DNA of 64,000 nt, from the NCBI GenBank assembly GCA_028564705.1, contig JAPXFQ010002722.1, positions 434,001 through 498,000 of the forward strand, in the 5' to 3' direction. Positions 1-12,090 of the stretch are shown here, piece after piece; positions within the stretch are counted from its first letter, which is position 1; the number at the start of each line of letters is the position of its first letter. Both the position numbers and the translations under genes were made by a program. The notes under the pieces are model-generated. The model saw nothing but the letters and a program-made list of their open reading frames with translations. It was not told the DNA's origin and searched no databases. The stretch is from Apricaphanius iberus (taxonomy: Eukaryota > Chordata > Actinopteri > Cyprinodontiformes > Aphaniidae).

Positions 1-1189
1 AGGTCTTGTTTTTATTCTCAATGGATGTTGGGTTGTGGAGTGAGAGAAGAACAGGATTCCCACCAAGTGAGAGGCCCCAAGGGTGTTCAGCTGAGGACAC
101 CTTGACAGAAAGCAGACACACTCTATCTCCTAAGAGGAAATGAGTTTGTGTGCATATGTAGCAGCAGCAAGAGGGTCGACTTTAGGGGAAGCTGTGCCTC
201 ATCTCAAACACACCCTATCTGCACATTTTACAAGCACTGGGGACATGCAATACTGGGAATGCAGCACTGCTCACCTTCTCACAAGTGGTTCTACATTAAA
301 CTTAGGTCAAAGCTGTAAGAGATCTGTGCATAGGCTCATTTCCAACTTGCTCCTGTAAAGCTTGACCAACCTGTTTGCATACCAATATGAAAGATAACTT
401 ACATTTGGGAACATGTATTACACAATTTCCTGAGTAGTTAAATGTCAAGATTAATATATCTAAATCTGACTCTGTAAAGCAGATGGTTGTTTTCTCATAC
501 ATATAATCATGAGTGGATGTTATATTAGCTTTAAATATTTTTTTTTTCTCATCTGGCAATGAACATTGTGTTTGAATATTTTGTCATTTTTTGTGAAATT
601 AATACAATAATAGCGAGAAACAGTCTTATATTTCAAAAATTTAAGGATTTGAGGTTTGGCGCTTCTTCCTTAAGACAAAAAAGTAGAGAAGGGGCATCTG
701 CTTCATGTCAGCTTTGAGTGTACAACTTGTTGTAGGGGTTATCAGACTCTCTATATCAGGGCTGTGTTCAGGACATGGACGCCTCCATCCTCAAGGAAAT
801 GCTTACAACCAGCATGCCGACCGCCAGATGAGGTTCTGGGGTCAGAAGGTCAGAGCAAAGGAAGGACTATAGGAACAAAACTATGAGTGAAGGATGAGCA
901 GCACAGATAGTAGAATTCGACAACATGTGACACAACATGTTCAGGATCTCTGCATCTTGTGAGAAGTCCTCTGAAGGTATTTTATGTATCATTAACCTGT
1001 TGTGTGTTATATGGAACTATAGGAACAAAGCAATTAGTTCCAACACCTTTCACTTATTACAGAACCTCTCAAAACAACCCCACAACACAGTTGGAGGTAG
1101 TACATGCACGTGAAACAAGGGAAAGAAAACTATGCATTTTGTTTACATCAATAATGTTAAAAAGTTGAATCAATTAATATACAGGAAAC
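1..1189. other. Intergenic, no gene recognised
   Basis: AT-rich single-copy-looking DNA. Short open frames exist on both strands, but none shows a recognisable domain, splice context or codon bias. The motif ggactataggaacaaa near 865 recurs nearly identically near 1014, a small direct repeat about 145 bp apart. Nothing else is supported. Confidence 0.5.
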
Positions 1190-1265
1190 TGAATATATTT
1201 TTTTATGTGTTTTGAGATAATGTGCTGTGAATTAGTGCTATATCAATAAACAAATTCAAATAAAA
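1190..1265 (+). repeat. Retroposon 3' tail fragment
   Basis: The stretch has the form 'gtgctatat(c)aataaac' followed by a run of attcaaat-type repeats. This is how 3' ends of common teleost LINEs and their SINE partners look. Only the tail is recognisable and no upstream body can be assigned. Confidence 0.4.
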
Positions 1266-2379
1266 AAGTTTAAAAAAAGTACTAAATAATAAGCAACATA
1301 TTGAAAAAAACAATATAGATATCATCTATGATTTAGAACATATTCCAATAGCATTCGTTAGTTAAATCAAATATACTTTCGGAAATAACAAACCTTTTAA
1401 GGAGTTATTAAAGGTTCACTATAAAACATCTTCGGAAAAGCTATTTATTTTAAAAAGTAATTTCTTTTAAAAGTTATATTTTAACTAAATACATAATAAA
1501 AAATGTATTTTTAAAGGAACGATACTGTGTTTAGATTACACATTCCAGCCAATGTCAGGCGCCATTGCGAGTTGCCAAATACTTTTTTATACAACAATCC
1601 GAAGCAGTCAAGCTGCTCTGTCTGAGCCCCATAGATTTTGTTATCCTTCTCAGAAGAGGAGCGACCTTACAAGATCTTAAACCAAAGTTACTTTGGGTGA
1701 AGCCTAAAACAGATTGACACAAATAACAAACTTTGACGGCATCAAAACGCACGCAGAAATGGCAAGGTTTCTCATGGATTGGTAAGATACTAACAGCTAA
1801 AGGCTAAGATGCTAACGGCTAACGTTAGCTGTCGGTTAAAAAGCTTTGCAATACTTGTGTTCATTATATGACGTTAATCCTAGATATGAGAGCACTGATC
1901 ATGACCCATCAACCTCCATACCGAGTAAAATCCTCCTGCTCTGTCCAGTATAGCAGGCTCACTTTCACCGCTGCAGTGAGAGGCTATTAAAAAGACTGTT
2001 CTAGCTAGCTCTCTGTATTGACATAGGTCTCCGTCCATACACCTCAGTCAAATAGGCACACTGTGAAATCTGTCGGATGTTTATGTAAAGTCTAAAGTAG
2101 GGGAGAGTGGAGGATACGAACCTGATATCTGCACGGCTTAAAAATTAAGGTTTGTTGGTGCAACTATAACCTCGACATAGGCCCCAGTCCGTGGGTGCTT
2201 CGGGGCCCGAGCCCCCGCGGTGATTTCCATCCACGGTATCTGTATCCCATGTGGGATAAATGGGAAAGTCTGCCTGACAAAACATGAATGTCAGTGGCAA
2301 TAGCCAGTCACCTCCTGAGTCTACGGCACTAACGTCAGCTACAATAAAAAAAAAAAAACAACAATAAAAACTTGTTGGG
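1266..2379. other. Intergenic, no gene recognised
   Basis: No supported gene. GCTAA/GCTAAC motifs are clustered at about 1795-1830, ending in a palindromic AACGTTAGCT, a pattern often seen in decayed fish transposons. A GC-richer patch at about 2170-2330 has no recognised family. Both are left unassigned. Confidence 0.4.
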
Positions 2380-2597
2380 TGAACATAACAAAATTACGTA
2401 AATAATTTCCACCCAACTGATTTGGGTTGATTTAGCAATAATAAATTTAGTTGAGTTAACTAAATGTAAAAATGCTGGTTAAACCTAATACACTTAGGTT
2501 GCTATAAGGCACCAAAATAAACAGCAGGGGATGGACTCAAAGTCAGAAAAGGGCCTCTGTTTTCTGAGCACCTGCACTAACCACCTTGTTACATAAT
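2380..2597. repeat. Decayed dispersed repeat, copy 1 (pairs with 11050-11290)
   Basis: The segment 2520-2597 (AGCAGGGGATGG ... CACCTGCACTAA ... TTGTTACATAAT) aligns by eye with 11203-11288, and weaker similarity extends upstream in both. The two lie 8.7 kb apart in the same orientation. Family unknown to me. They are too diverged to be a recent local duplication and are probably two insertions of one old element. Confidence 0.5.
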
Positions 2598-2618
2598 CTC
2601 TTATAAACTTTGTATATA

Positions 2619-2735
2619 TCCATCCATCCATTTTCTAAACTGCTTAGTCCTCCAGGGGTCGCGGGGGGGCTGGTGCCTATCTCCAGCTGTCAACGGGCGA
2701 GCGGTGGGGTACATCCCGGACAGGTTGCCAGTACT
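2619..2735 (-). repeat. Teleost SINE-like repeat, 3' part, copy A
   Basis: It begins with the tandem CATCCATCCA, continues through GGGTCGCGGGG-type and ACATCCCGGACAGGTTGCC-type motifs, and is the reverse complement of the 3' half of the element at 28684-29042. The same family, more decayed, lies at 53308-53430. It is truncated at a (TA)n tract. Confidence 0.65.
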
Positions 2736-2742
2736 TTGTCTA

Positions 2743-2757
2743 CTATATATATGTATA

Positions 2758-2816
<59 letters not shown>
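2743..2816. repeat. (TA)n microsatellite
   Basis: Near-perfect alternating TA dinucleotides with two early TATG interruptions, directly abutting the SINE fragment. Apparent peptides read across it are artefacts of the repeat. Confidence 0.95.
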
Positions 2817-2818
<2 letters not shown>

Positions 2819-3104
2819 TTTCCTGTGTTAACAAAAATTATTATATTATAAAGAGCTGCCAGTTCCCTTTTTTCGTAAAAAAAAAAAGTGAAGGAATTGT
2901 ATTACTGAAATCATTACAGTCATGTTTAATGATTCATACTGAACTAAACATGTACACGTCCTGTGACTGGATAAGCACTGAGAATGTTGAAATGCGGTCT
3001 TTAGAAACTGACCTAAATCCTTAAGTACCCACAGCTAACGGTGTACTTTTTAGTCTACAACCGCTGAAGCAAAAAGGGATAGATCTGGTTGCATGACAGA
3101 CAAT

Positions 3105-3149
<45 letters not shown>

Positions 3150-3521
3150 TGTGAGAAGAGGTGGTTGTTCCACCAAGGCAGCAACGAGACACCAAAGTGC
3201 AGCTGGGCACTTAGAATTAACCCTTATGGTGGTTTCAAAAATGTATAGTTGGTACCAACTATCTATTGAGGATCAACTATAGCTTAGCAGAAACATTAGT
3301 GTTGTGTTCATTAATCCATTTTTGTGTGTAGTGAATGTGTAGTTCTTAGTTTATCTTACTATATCTATTTCGTTAATGTTGTTCTGTTCTATTGGTTGTT
3401 TTTGTTTGTTTTGATTTTCCACTTCTCTGCCGTCCAACAGTGATGGAGGACTGAAATGTTTTCTTGTGTTCTTTGTTGACCTCGCTATCTTGTATCGTCA
3501 GTTTACCCTTCTACTGGTCAT
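2817..3521. repeat. Intergenic with (A)n(TA)n tract at 3105-3146
   Basis: A run of about 16 A (3105-3120) is followed by 13 TA units (3121-3146). The rest of the interval has no recognisable gene or element. Confidence 0.6.
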
Positions 3522-3544
3522 GTTTCTTTCTTTCTTTCTTTTTT

Positions 3545-3608
<64 letters not shown>
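3522..3608 (+). repeat. (TTTC)n microsatellite
   Basis: About 20 tandem TTTC units with one TTTTT interruption early in the array. It is a pure polypyrimidine strand. The Phe/Leu/Ser peptides it appears to encode are not genes. Confidence 0.95.
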
Positions 3609-3769
3609 ATCTCAATTTTCCCATATTCAACCTTTATGGTATTTTTCATTAAACCCAGATTTCTTTTTAAAAACATTCTTTTTTTTCATCGTACTGTGTA
3701 CATTTAATGGAGAACTGTTTAAGTCCTCATTTGAAAATTGAAAGAGTAGAGCATATATACACAGCTGTA

Positions 3770-4220
3770 TCTGAAATGACAGGTAGGGCAAGTGGAACAT
3801 TGATTAGAGAAGCAGCCACTGTTTTCATGGTAACTCTGTGGGCGCTGTACAGATCCACAGATCAGGTGGGAGACTCTGTACTATGTAACTATTAGTTATG
3901 CACTCTACCATTTCTTTTGTGGCAGAAGAAAAGCCACTGTTGAAAAAAAGGAGTTCTGTTTGCAGTTTGACTAGCCATTTATGGGACACACCAAACATAT
4001 AAGAGAATGTGCTTGGGTCGAAATAGAACCAAGAGTTAACATTTTGGTTTGTATGCAGAATTCTATGTGTCACTAGACCACAAACACTGGACAAGATCCT
4101 GAAAACACTATCTCCTCTGTGAGACATGATGGAGGAAGCATCAATCTATGTCTTTGTTTGTTTTTTTCTCTTCACCCAAGTAAAGAAATGCCAGTTAGAG
4201 CTGATTAGAAGATGAATGGA
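3770..4220 (+). pseudogene. Decayed Tc1/mariner transposase relic (+ strand)
   Basis: A dispersed Tc1-like element of a type common in fish, recognised by its stereotyped coding motifs: 'catggtaactctg' with 'agatccacagatcaggtggg', then 'ctattagttatgcactc', then 'gacatgatggaggaagcatc' (equivalent of the intact 'catggtggtggcagcatcatg'), then 'gttagagctgattagaagatgaatgga'-like sequence at the end. The frame is broken by stops and indels and the terminal repeats are not visible. The same family is found in opposite orientation at 16150-16993, 35985-38397 and 46314-47207. It is distinct from the intact element at 12091. Confidence 0.7.
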
Positions 4221-5021
4221 GCTACAGTGATGGCTATGAATATGCATTGCATTTATCAAGGTGTGAGTGACTGCAGTTTCACAATACCTAACTACTCCTG
4301 GCCGATTATAGTGGCCCAGTTGTGTGCAGGGAGTATACTAAATATCAGAAACTTGACTTTGTTATTTGTAAATTGCAGATGATACCCATTTCAGCTCTCT
4401 AAAACATAGAATAGTTACAATACCCTGTTTGTACAGGCTAGGATCTAGGCAGACTAAGTACAGAGAACTGACTTAGAAAGGATGCAAAATTCGATTGCAG
4501 TAAATTTTGTTGCACATGCACTGGCTTCAGTTAGACAAAACTATTAGAATTCTGTCAGAGGTAAACCAACGTTAATAATCTTAAAGATTATGTAAACTTT
4601 AATATACATAACATATATATTTCTTCACAAAACAACTGGAAGTGACAATTTTATATCATATTGGGGATAACAATGACTTTTTATGAATTTCTGAACACAC
4701 CCAGCGCTAAACTCAGGAGTAATACTGCCAACAGATAGTGATATGGGAGCTTTAGATACAGCTAAATGAAGAGAGCTCTAAAACTGGGGTTAAGTGCAAA
4801 GATTATAGAACAACATACCTGTATCACCTTCCCACTCCACTCCTATTAGGTCAAGCATTTAGTGCAACTGCAGTCTGCCATGTTTTAATTAAAACAATCC
4901 CACGAAAACAACAGAAACCAATCAGACCCACAAAAGCAAACAATGCAGACGTTTAAAAAAAAAGCAGTTTTGAAATGTCCGGCTTAATTGCTGGAACTTC
5001 TAAACTTTTCCTTTCAGTCTT
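4221..5021. other. Intergenic, no gene recognised
   Basis: AT-rich sequence with no supported gene, RNA or repeat family. Confidence 0.45.
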
Positions 5022-5607
5022 AGGCTACGTCCACACTAAGCCGATAAGGTTATACGGGGAGTTAGACGGCTAATGTTATCCACTCAACACGAGCATTTAC
5101 GCCCCGTTTAATGTCCGTTTAAGGTCCCATGATTGCGCAATCCCATACCGACCTGTGCAAATACTGGGCATGCGCGAAAAGACGCACGGAAAACGCGTAT
5201 AATCTATGTGACGCCAGTGCCTACATAATATACAAGAAGCTCTACAGCACAGTACATATCTGCTTGTCCCGTTAACCGAAGAGAACAATAGCTGCTCAGA
5301 AGAAGAGAGAGTTTTTGGTGTGGACAGATGACGAGATCGATTTATTACTCTTCGCTGTTGTCTTTGTCTGTAGTGTCGTATTGTTATTGATGCAGCATTC
5401 ATTGACGCCACTTCCTTTCATTATCCGGGGAAGCTGTCCACACTAGGTCGTTTAGCCGTTGAATTAAGATTTACACGGCTCTCTTACCCAGCTAATAGTT
5501 ATCCGGCCACAGACCTTAAACGACGCCGGGTTAGTATGGACGATAGGGGGGTGTAGACTAAATAATTATACGTTTAAGGCATTATCCGGCTTAGTGTGGA
5601 CGTGGCC
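5022..5607. mobile_element. Non-autonomous DNA transposon with terminal inverted repeats and SANT-like coding relic
   Basis: The left end AGGCTACGTCCACACTAAGC and the reverse complement of the right end (GAGGCCACGTCCACACTAAG) match over roughly 20 bp with one mismatch. The TCCACACTA motif recurs internally near 5437 and, inverted, near 5321, 5532 and 5592. The interior is CpG-richer than its flanks. On the + strand near 5315-5350 a short stretch reads VWTDDEIDLLL, like the start of Myb/SANT-type domains found in Harbinger-type elements. No transposase is present. The flanks tcagtctt and tcagttaa agree at only 5 of 8 positions, so the target duplication, and hence the superfamily, is undecided. 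Confidence 0.65.
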
Positions 5608-8191
5608 TCAGTTAATTATTTCAGTCTTATTCCACAACAATCGGTGTCACTATTGAGAACACAATGCTATCACAACATAGGAATGGCACACAAACAAGTC
5701 GTACAGAAAGTATTTTTTTTTGTTTTATGATCAACCATTACTTATGTGGATACAATACATTTACTATGAAGTGTTTTTTTATTTTATAATATTACATTAT
5801 ATTTTTCTTTTGAGGTTTTCGTTTCAATAGAAATGGCTCAGGAAACATATTTTCTATGATTTTGTTTTATAACATCTTATTCAGACAATATGTTATGGTG
5901 GCTATGTCACTGGCTGCTTGAATTCTTGAGTGCACTTTAGCCTGAAGATTATGCCCTACGTTTACTCACATCACCCTAAGGGGACACTGCTCTGTCAGCT
6001 ACATGGAATTCAAGTTTCACTCACCATCAAAGATCTTACAAAACCTGCAAGATGGTGCCTTTGTCCATTCGTTTTTCCACAAGAAAGTGTCTCTTAGTGG
6101 TATTCCAGTTATCATTTTTAGAAAATTCCGAATAGGCATTAAGAAAAACAGAAAAGCATGTAATTCCTACTAAAAAAATCCAATTTAAACCTAGAAACCT
6201 TTAAGTAGGCTATGAGGATTCTGTGAGGAAAAGGCATGTCTGTAGGATACTGTAACGATACTTAGAAGAAACTTACTCAAAATGCTTTCAACAAATTGGT
6301 TATCAACTTCAAAAAACAAACATTGAATCAAAAAATATCTTACATTTTTTTGCTGGATGATAAATCTCCAAAGCACACAACTACAACATATTTAAATTAT
6401 CTGAATGTGCATTTAAAAAGGTTAAAAAAACATTTGACTTAATCTCATTTACAACTGAAATAAATCTTTTGATAACAGGAACCACCTGCTCTCAGTGTGA
6501 ATGGACATAGTAGGGCACACTTTGTTTTTGTTGTTTTCTTCTCTGTCAAGTGTAAAAATGTCTTCCAGTTAGTCTCATCAGGTCCCAAGAGATAAATTGG
6601 TTTGCTGTCTATGTCATAGTCCTGAGGTAAGAGCAGGTACATAGATCGTTTAAACAAGGTTCTGAGTTTTCCAATTCCCCAGTGTGTTTATTCACAGCAA
6701 TCCTTTGAAGAGAAGGAAAGTTTTAGTCACCAAATGCACAAAAAAAAAAAAAAAAAAAAAAAAAAACATTTTCATAAACTCTGCAGCATGACAATGTGAC
6801 TGGAGGAGTGCTGAAGATGAGCAATACAAAATATTATGTTTTTGTCTCATCTGGATGAAGTTGAGAGTGGATTATGAGAAGCAAATGTGGAACGGAGTGG
6901 GCATAATAATGGTTTGCAATTTGTATTTAGCTGTATGACCTGGACGAGACAGTTTATATTGTCACCTTAAATACAAGTCTCACATCTGACTCTCATATCT
7001 ACATGTAAAATTAAACAGGTCGATGTTTGTATATCTGTAGAAAAGCAAGAGCTACAATGATTAGCAAATGAAGTAATAATTCTGTAACTTTCTCAAAACT
7101 TGTCATTCTACAGCCACATAATTCTGTGCCTTGGGAGAATATTAGTGTCTTTGCAGATTTCTTCATTACTGAAATGTTTACTTCATGTTATTGCAGATGT
7201 ATCAGGCCACGCACCTCTTCAATTTGTCTCACCTATCCAACAAATATTTAGCTAAAAATCAACAAGATTTATTATCTTACATGTAAAATAAGCCGTTGTG
7301 TTCTTTTTGGCGTATGGTCTTTGGAACCTTCCTATGAATGCCTTTTTTTGATCAGTGGTTTGATTTGTGCTAACATTGTTGGCCATTTGGTTTAGATTTT
7401 GTTCTTCTGTGACCTCTCGGATGACTCATTCATTTTGGTGGGTGGGTCACTCTTGGGAAGGTTCACTACTGTTCATATTTTGTGTATAATGTTCAATGAC
7501 TGTTTTATACTGTTTGTGAATTTCCTTTGAAATATATTCTGATGGAGTGCGATGAGTTTATTTTTTTAGATCTTTTTGCCTATAATTTATGTCAGACAGC
7601 TGGTTGTATGACAAAGAATGCAAAAAAGTTTGAGAAGTTGGACAAATTTACCTGTCATGTATTTGTCAGCTTTAAAATGACTAATCAAAACAAACCCCAG
7701 ACCTTCTGTATTATTAATTTAAGTGGAAAGCAACCTAAGATATTCCACCTGCTTGATTTTGTATCCCTTCCTCTTAGTCAAAAGAGCTGAATCAGAGTTT
7801 AAATTTAAGGGTTCATGGAGTGAGAAATTTAACTAATCCTCTGAGTTTTTTGCTGAGTTTTTGCCCTGTGTTAAATGTGGCAATGATGTGATCAGAACTG
7901 ACACCGCTATGCCAGAGAAAGAAAAAAAAGAGCAGCTTTGCATTATCTGTATGGGTTCCACAAACACATCTACAAAGTCTTTGAAAGGTTCGCCATTTAA
8001 ACTTCCTGCCAAGAACAAAGGCAAAAAAAAAATAAAAAGAATCTTTCTCTAACATTTTGAAAAACTGAGCAGATCACCTCACAGAGGATTTTTGACTCCC
8101 TAACTTACCCAACATAATCCACCCAAAAACTCTTGATGAAGCCTTTCAAAATGATTTATGCAAACAAACATCAAGAATAGCTATTTGTTCC
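5608..8191. other. Intergenic, no gene recognised
   Basis: AT-rich DNA with a homopolymer A run at about 6740-6766. Short frames, such as the Lys-rich frame at 7861-8052 containing two CxxC pairs, have no recognisable domain or exon signals and are not called. Confidence 0.45.
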
Positions 8192-9239
8192 CTTACCATC
8201 GGCGCCCCCCAGGGATGTGTTCTCTCCCCACTGCTCTTCTCCCTTTACACCACTGACTGCACGTCGAGGGACCCTTCTGTGAAACTCCTGAAGTTTGCAG
8301 ATGACACCACCGTCATTGGACTCATCCGCGACGGCGACGAGTCTGTGTACAGAAAGGAAGTGGAACAGCTGGTTCTCTGGTGCAGTCAGAACCACCTGGA
8401 GCTAAACCCGCTCAAAACTGTGGAGATGACAGTGGACTTCAGGAAGAGACCACCATCAACATCTCCTCTCATGATCCTCAACAAGCCAGTCCCCACAGTG
8501 GAGTCTTTCAGGTTCCTAGGATCCACCATCACACGGGACCTGAAGTGGACCTCACACATCAACATAATAAGGAAAAAGGCCCAGCAAAGGCTGTACTTTC
8601 TGCGTCAGCTCAGGAATTTCAACCTGCCCCAGGAGCTGCTGATCATCTTCTACACAGCAATAGTCCAGTCTGTCCTGACCTCATCCATCTCTGTCTGGTT
8701 CGGATCCGTCACCAGGCAAGACAAGGACAGACTGCAGAGAACAGTCAGGACTGCAGAGAGGATCATAGGAACCGATCTTCCCTCCATTCAGGACCTATTC
8801 CGGGCCAGGGTCAGGAAGCGGGCCAGGAAAATCACCTCTGACCCCTCACACCCTGGCCACAATCTGTTTAGGCTCCTCCCCTCAGGTCGGCGTTACAGAG
8901 CGTTGTACGCCAAAACCACCCGACACAAAAACAGTTTTTTCCCCCAGGCTGTCGCTCTGACGAACTCTGTCTAGTCACAGTGTGTGAGTGCACTCACATA
9001 ACAATAAACTATAACTCTGCACTTCTGTACATACTCACTGTAAAATAACCCCGGCTTGGTGTATATATTATCCTTTATTATTTACGATCTGATATTTATT
9101 TGTATTTTTACTTATTTTTGTTCTTATTTTTCTTTTTTTCTTTTTTTATTTCACTTATTCAAGTTCTGTACTGGAGAAAAAAGTTTGCCGGAGTCAAATT
9201 CCTTGTATGTGACATACTTGGCCAATAAACTGATTCTAG
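8192..9239 (+). mobile_element. 5'-truncated non-LTR retrotransposon (L2/CR1-like)
   Basis: This is the 3' portion of a LINE. It opens abruptly in the reverse transcriptase coding region (GAPQGCVLSPLLFSLY), runs to a stop at 8972-8974, continues through about 265 bp of 3'UTR, and ends with CTTGGCCAATAAACTGATTC, a typical terminus of fish L2/Maui-like elements. 5' truncation by incomplete reverse transcription is the usual state of such copies. The 260-codon remaining frame is open, which suggests a fairly recent insertion. Confidence 0.8.
8195..8974 (+). pseudogene. Truncated reverse transcriptase C-terminal half of the LINE
   Basis: An open reading of about 259 codons lacking its own N-terminus. 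Visible motifs are GAPQGCVLSP (RT finger/palm region), FADDT at about 8297-8311 (the catalytic FADD box, equivalent to YADD), then a conserved LNPLKT region, FLGSTI, and the C-terminal LINE tail ending LLPSGRRYRALYAKT ... FFPQAV. The endonuclease and N-terminal RT motifs are missing upstream of about 8190. No stop interrupts the retained part. The first usable start codon in this truncated frame is unlikely to be functional. Non-functional as a retrotransposase. Confidence 0.85.
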
Positions 9240-9913
9240 TGGCACCAATTTTCAGTAAGCCAGACTGAACCCAAACCAGATGGGACTAAGCTTTTTCAGT
9301 CTACATGTCCTGCAACTTTGGGGGCAGAAACGTAAAACACAACACTTGGTTAACAGTTTTAGACCGACATCACTTTCTCCACTTGTAAGTTTAGAAATGT
9401 GATTTTTAGAGAGATGATCAAAAGTTTAAATTGAAAATAACTGGCTATTGTGCTCTATGAAAATGTTCAATCATCTTGCAGAATCTGAATGTAATTAGGC
9501 CTTTAACAGGTTTGTGGATCTATGGTTTGTGACAGATCTGATTAATACCTATCTTGATACACTAATAGAAGTCTGATATAAATCAGAAAAATAGACTTAA
9601 AAGAAATATAATACATTGCTATTCATGCCCTATTAAAATGCAGTTGTGCTCAAAAACTTTTGGGTGAAAAGTTATTTGATTTGATGGAATTTGATAAATA
9701 AATAAATAAATAAACTGATACTCAGTAAAAAAATAATAAGTTCAGTTCAAGTTACAGACACAATAACAACAACAACATGATAATATTAAATGCTAAATAG
9801 GAGCATGAGGAAGACATAGTCTTATAATTTCATGCCCCTTTTTCCAAAAATCTGAGCTGTCACAGAACAGGTGGCTTGACAATTTTTATTATTACTTTTT
9901 TTTGCCTTTTCCA
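9240..9913. other. Intergenic, no gene recognised
   Basis: AT-rich, with a short (ATAA)n run near 9698-9714. No feature supported. Confidence 0.45.
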
Positions 9914-10160
9914 TACTGTAAAACAATTATTTTACAGTTTCAAATGTGTCAGACATTGGGTCTTATGCTACGCTGCCCTCGTATTTTCCACACTGTAATG
10001 AATTACTGTAAAAACTACAGCATGATTTTACAGCATGGGGGCTGGATTTTGAAAATACAGTTCTTTCCTGTAAACAGAAATGCTTCTGAAAAGAAGATGC
10101 AACTTAATTGGACTGCTGGATCACGTCCGTTGCTCTACTGTAAATTTTAAATGTACAGTA
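9914..10160. repeat. Short element rich in ACTGTAA / TTACAGT motifs
   Basis: Begins TACTGTAAAACAATTATTTT and ends TGTACAGTAG. At least eight copies of CTGTAA or its complement TTACAG/TACAG occur in 247 bp, in both orientations, giving a palindrome-rich unit like the short inverted-repeat elements abundant in fish genomes. No target duplication was identified. Confidence 0.45.
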
Positions 10161-11049
10161 GCATTGTGGCATGTGTTTTTTTGTACATTTTATTAAATTT
10201 AACTATTGTGTTACATGATTTTTGAACTATATCTAAGAGTTTCATAAACGAATCCCATTTACAAGAAACACAATTTTTTGTAGATGTTTTTTCCACAAAA
10301 AATAAATAAATACATATTCTTGTCCCACAAAGGTAGTACAGTTAATTAAAACATAACATACATTTACAAACTAATAAATCGTATTGCATATGCTTTTGGA
10401 GCTCCTGACATTAAAACAATACAAACCTGGGCTAAGCAAATCTTTGGCTCTGGTGGAACTCCACATGTTGTGACTGTGTGTTGCAATCTTAAGTGTGTTA
10501 AAGATTAAATGTTATTTAATTTATAGATTTTTCGCTTGCCTGTAATTTGGGTAATAACAGCCCTAGCATCTGGTAAGGAAAGTTTGCCAAAGACCAACAA
10601 GAGAAACAGGATACAATAAACATTGAAAGTGAAATGATTATTGGTATCAGATGGGCTAGTCAGAGCATTTCAGTAAAAAAAAAAAAAATTGTCTCCACTG
10701 AGTTCCATGCACACTCATCTCTCAGGTTCAGAGAGTATGGTCTAAAAAAAAAAGATATCCATTGAGTAGCAGCTGAGTGGATGACAATGAAAAATGTATT
10801 TCAGAGACAAGAGGAGATGATAGAAATGACTTCAAATGAGATGACCGCTACTTCAAAAAGCCACTTGTTAAAACCTAAGCATACAGAATACCATTTCAGA
10901 ACAACATACTCTGATCCATTCTGATAGATACTTCTAGTGGGACAATACACAGTGTCTGAGAGCTCACATCATGTCAAACTGGTTTCTTGAACAATGAAAA
11001 TAAGCTTAATTGACCCAACAGTCACCACATCTTAATGTAATACAGCAAA
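10161..11049. other. Intergenic, no gene recognised
   Basis: AT-rich single-copy-looking sequence. No gene, RNA or repeat recognised. Confidence 0.45.
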
Positions 11050-11290
11050 TTTGAAGTGGAATTTATTTGGACTTTAATCAAATTTATTTTGTCAACAGGT
11101 TCCACAAAATTGAATTATGTTAAAGTAAAATTGTTAAGTTAGTCTAAAATCGCCATGGCCATAATATTTGACAGTAGATTGTACAAGGAGGCGCAAAAAA
11201 CACACAGCAGGGGATGGGCCTCAAATCCAGGACGCGATCTGGGTCTCTTTACACCAAGCACCTGCACTAAGCACTTTGCTACACAATGAC
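11050..11290. repeat. Decayed dispersed repeat, copy 2 (pairs with 2380-2597)
   Basis: 11203-11288 (CAGCAGGGGATGG ... AGCACCTGCACTAAGCAC ... CTACACAATGA) aligns with 2520-2597. The upstream part 'caaggaggcgcaaaaaacac' corresponds to 'ataaggcaccaaaataaac' in the other copy. Confidence 0.5.
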
Positions 11291-12088
11291 TCAAAAATAC
11301 TATATATTTAAATAAGAAATATGTCTTAATTTGCAGTGCAAAGTCATATTCCTTATTTAAATACAAGAGTTTTAAGTCAGGACAGTTTATGGATGTGTGG
11401 CCCACAAGCAGCAAATGTGTGATTAGAGACCTAATTCTGTCAGCAATTTTTCCAACACCTATGCCAAAGAATTAAGATAGTCTTCAATGAAAAAAAGCAT
11501 CAAACCTGGTATTAACAAGTTGTACCTAATAAAGTGGCTAGTGAGTGTATAAATTGCTGCTGGCATCAAAAACATTTCATTTCTTGTTCAAGTCCAAACG
11601 TTCCCAGCTTTTGAACTCACAATAGGAAATTCACAACACACTACTGCAATAAATCTCTATAATTACTTGCTTTTATCTTGCAGCTATACTGCACATTGCA
11701 TTAGATCCACTGCCCAAAAGTTTTGGCCATACTGACAAGAAAAGATGCCGATGCATTACATGTTTTGCCTGGTGCTGACAGCAGTGGCTGTGCTGCGGTT
11801 GGTAATTGGGCTGAAAGTAATAGGAACTGCCTTTCTGCCTCTGTGGGCCCTAGAGATGCACCACAAGGCTGTCGTAGATTTAGCAGATGCAGTCACAGGG
11901 AAACCATGTAAGTCCACTTTTTTCCCATTTTCCTATTTTTCCTCACCTTTTGAACACTATTGTAATCATTTATGAGTTGATTGGATTTCATGACCCCTTG
12001 GGCTCTTGAAACCTAGTCAATAGCTAGTATGCTATTTCAGAAACATGTGAGTGTCAATGAGAAAAGAAAAAAAAACTACACACACATA
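11291..12088. other. Intergenic with short transposon-end motif
   Basis: No gene. The string acctaataaagtggctagtg at about 11525-11544 resembles the terminal motif of a widespread fish transposon family (a form of 'ACCTAATAAAGTGGCCAGTG'), but no partner end is visible. Confidence 0.35.
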
Positions 12089-12090
12089 TA

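Noticed and set aside
2601..2834. Tyr/Ile-repeat peptides across the (TA)n tract
   Set aside because: Produced by reading a dinucleotide microsatellite; not genes.
7861..8052. Small frame with CxxC ... CxxC pairs, possibly a zinc ribbon
   Set aside because: No start in good context, low-complexity Lys-rich tail, no family recognised, no splice signals; probably chance.
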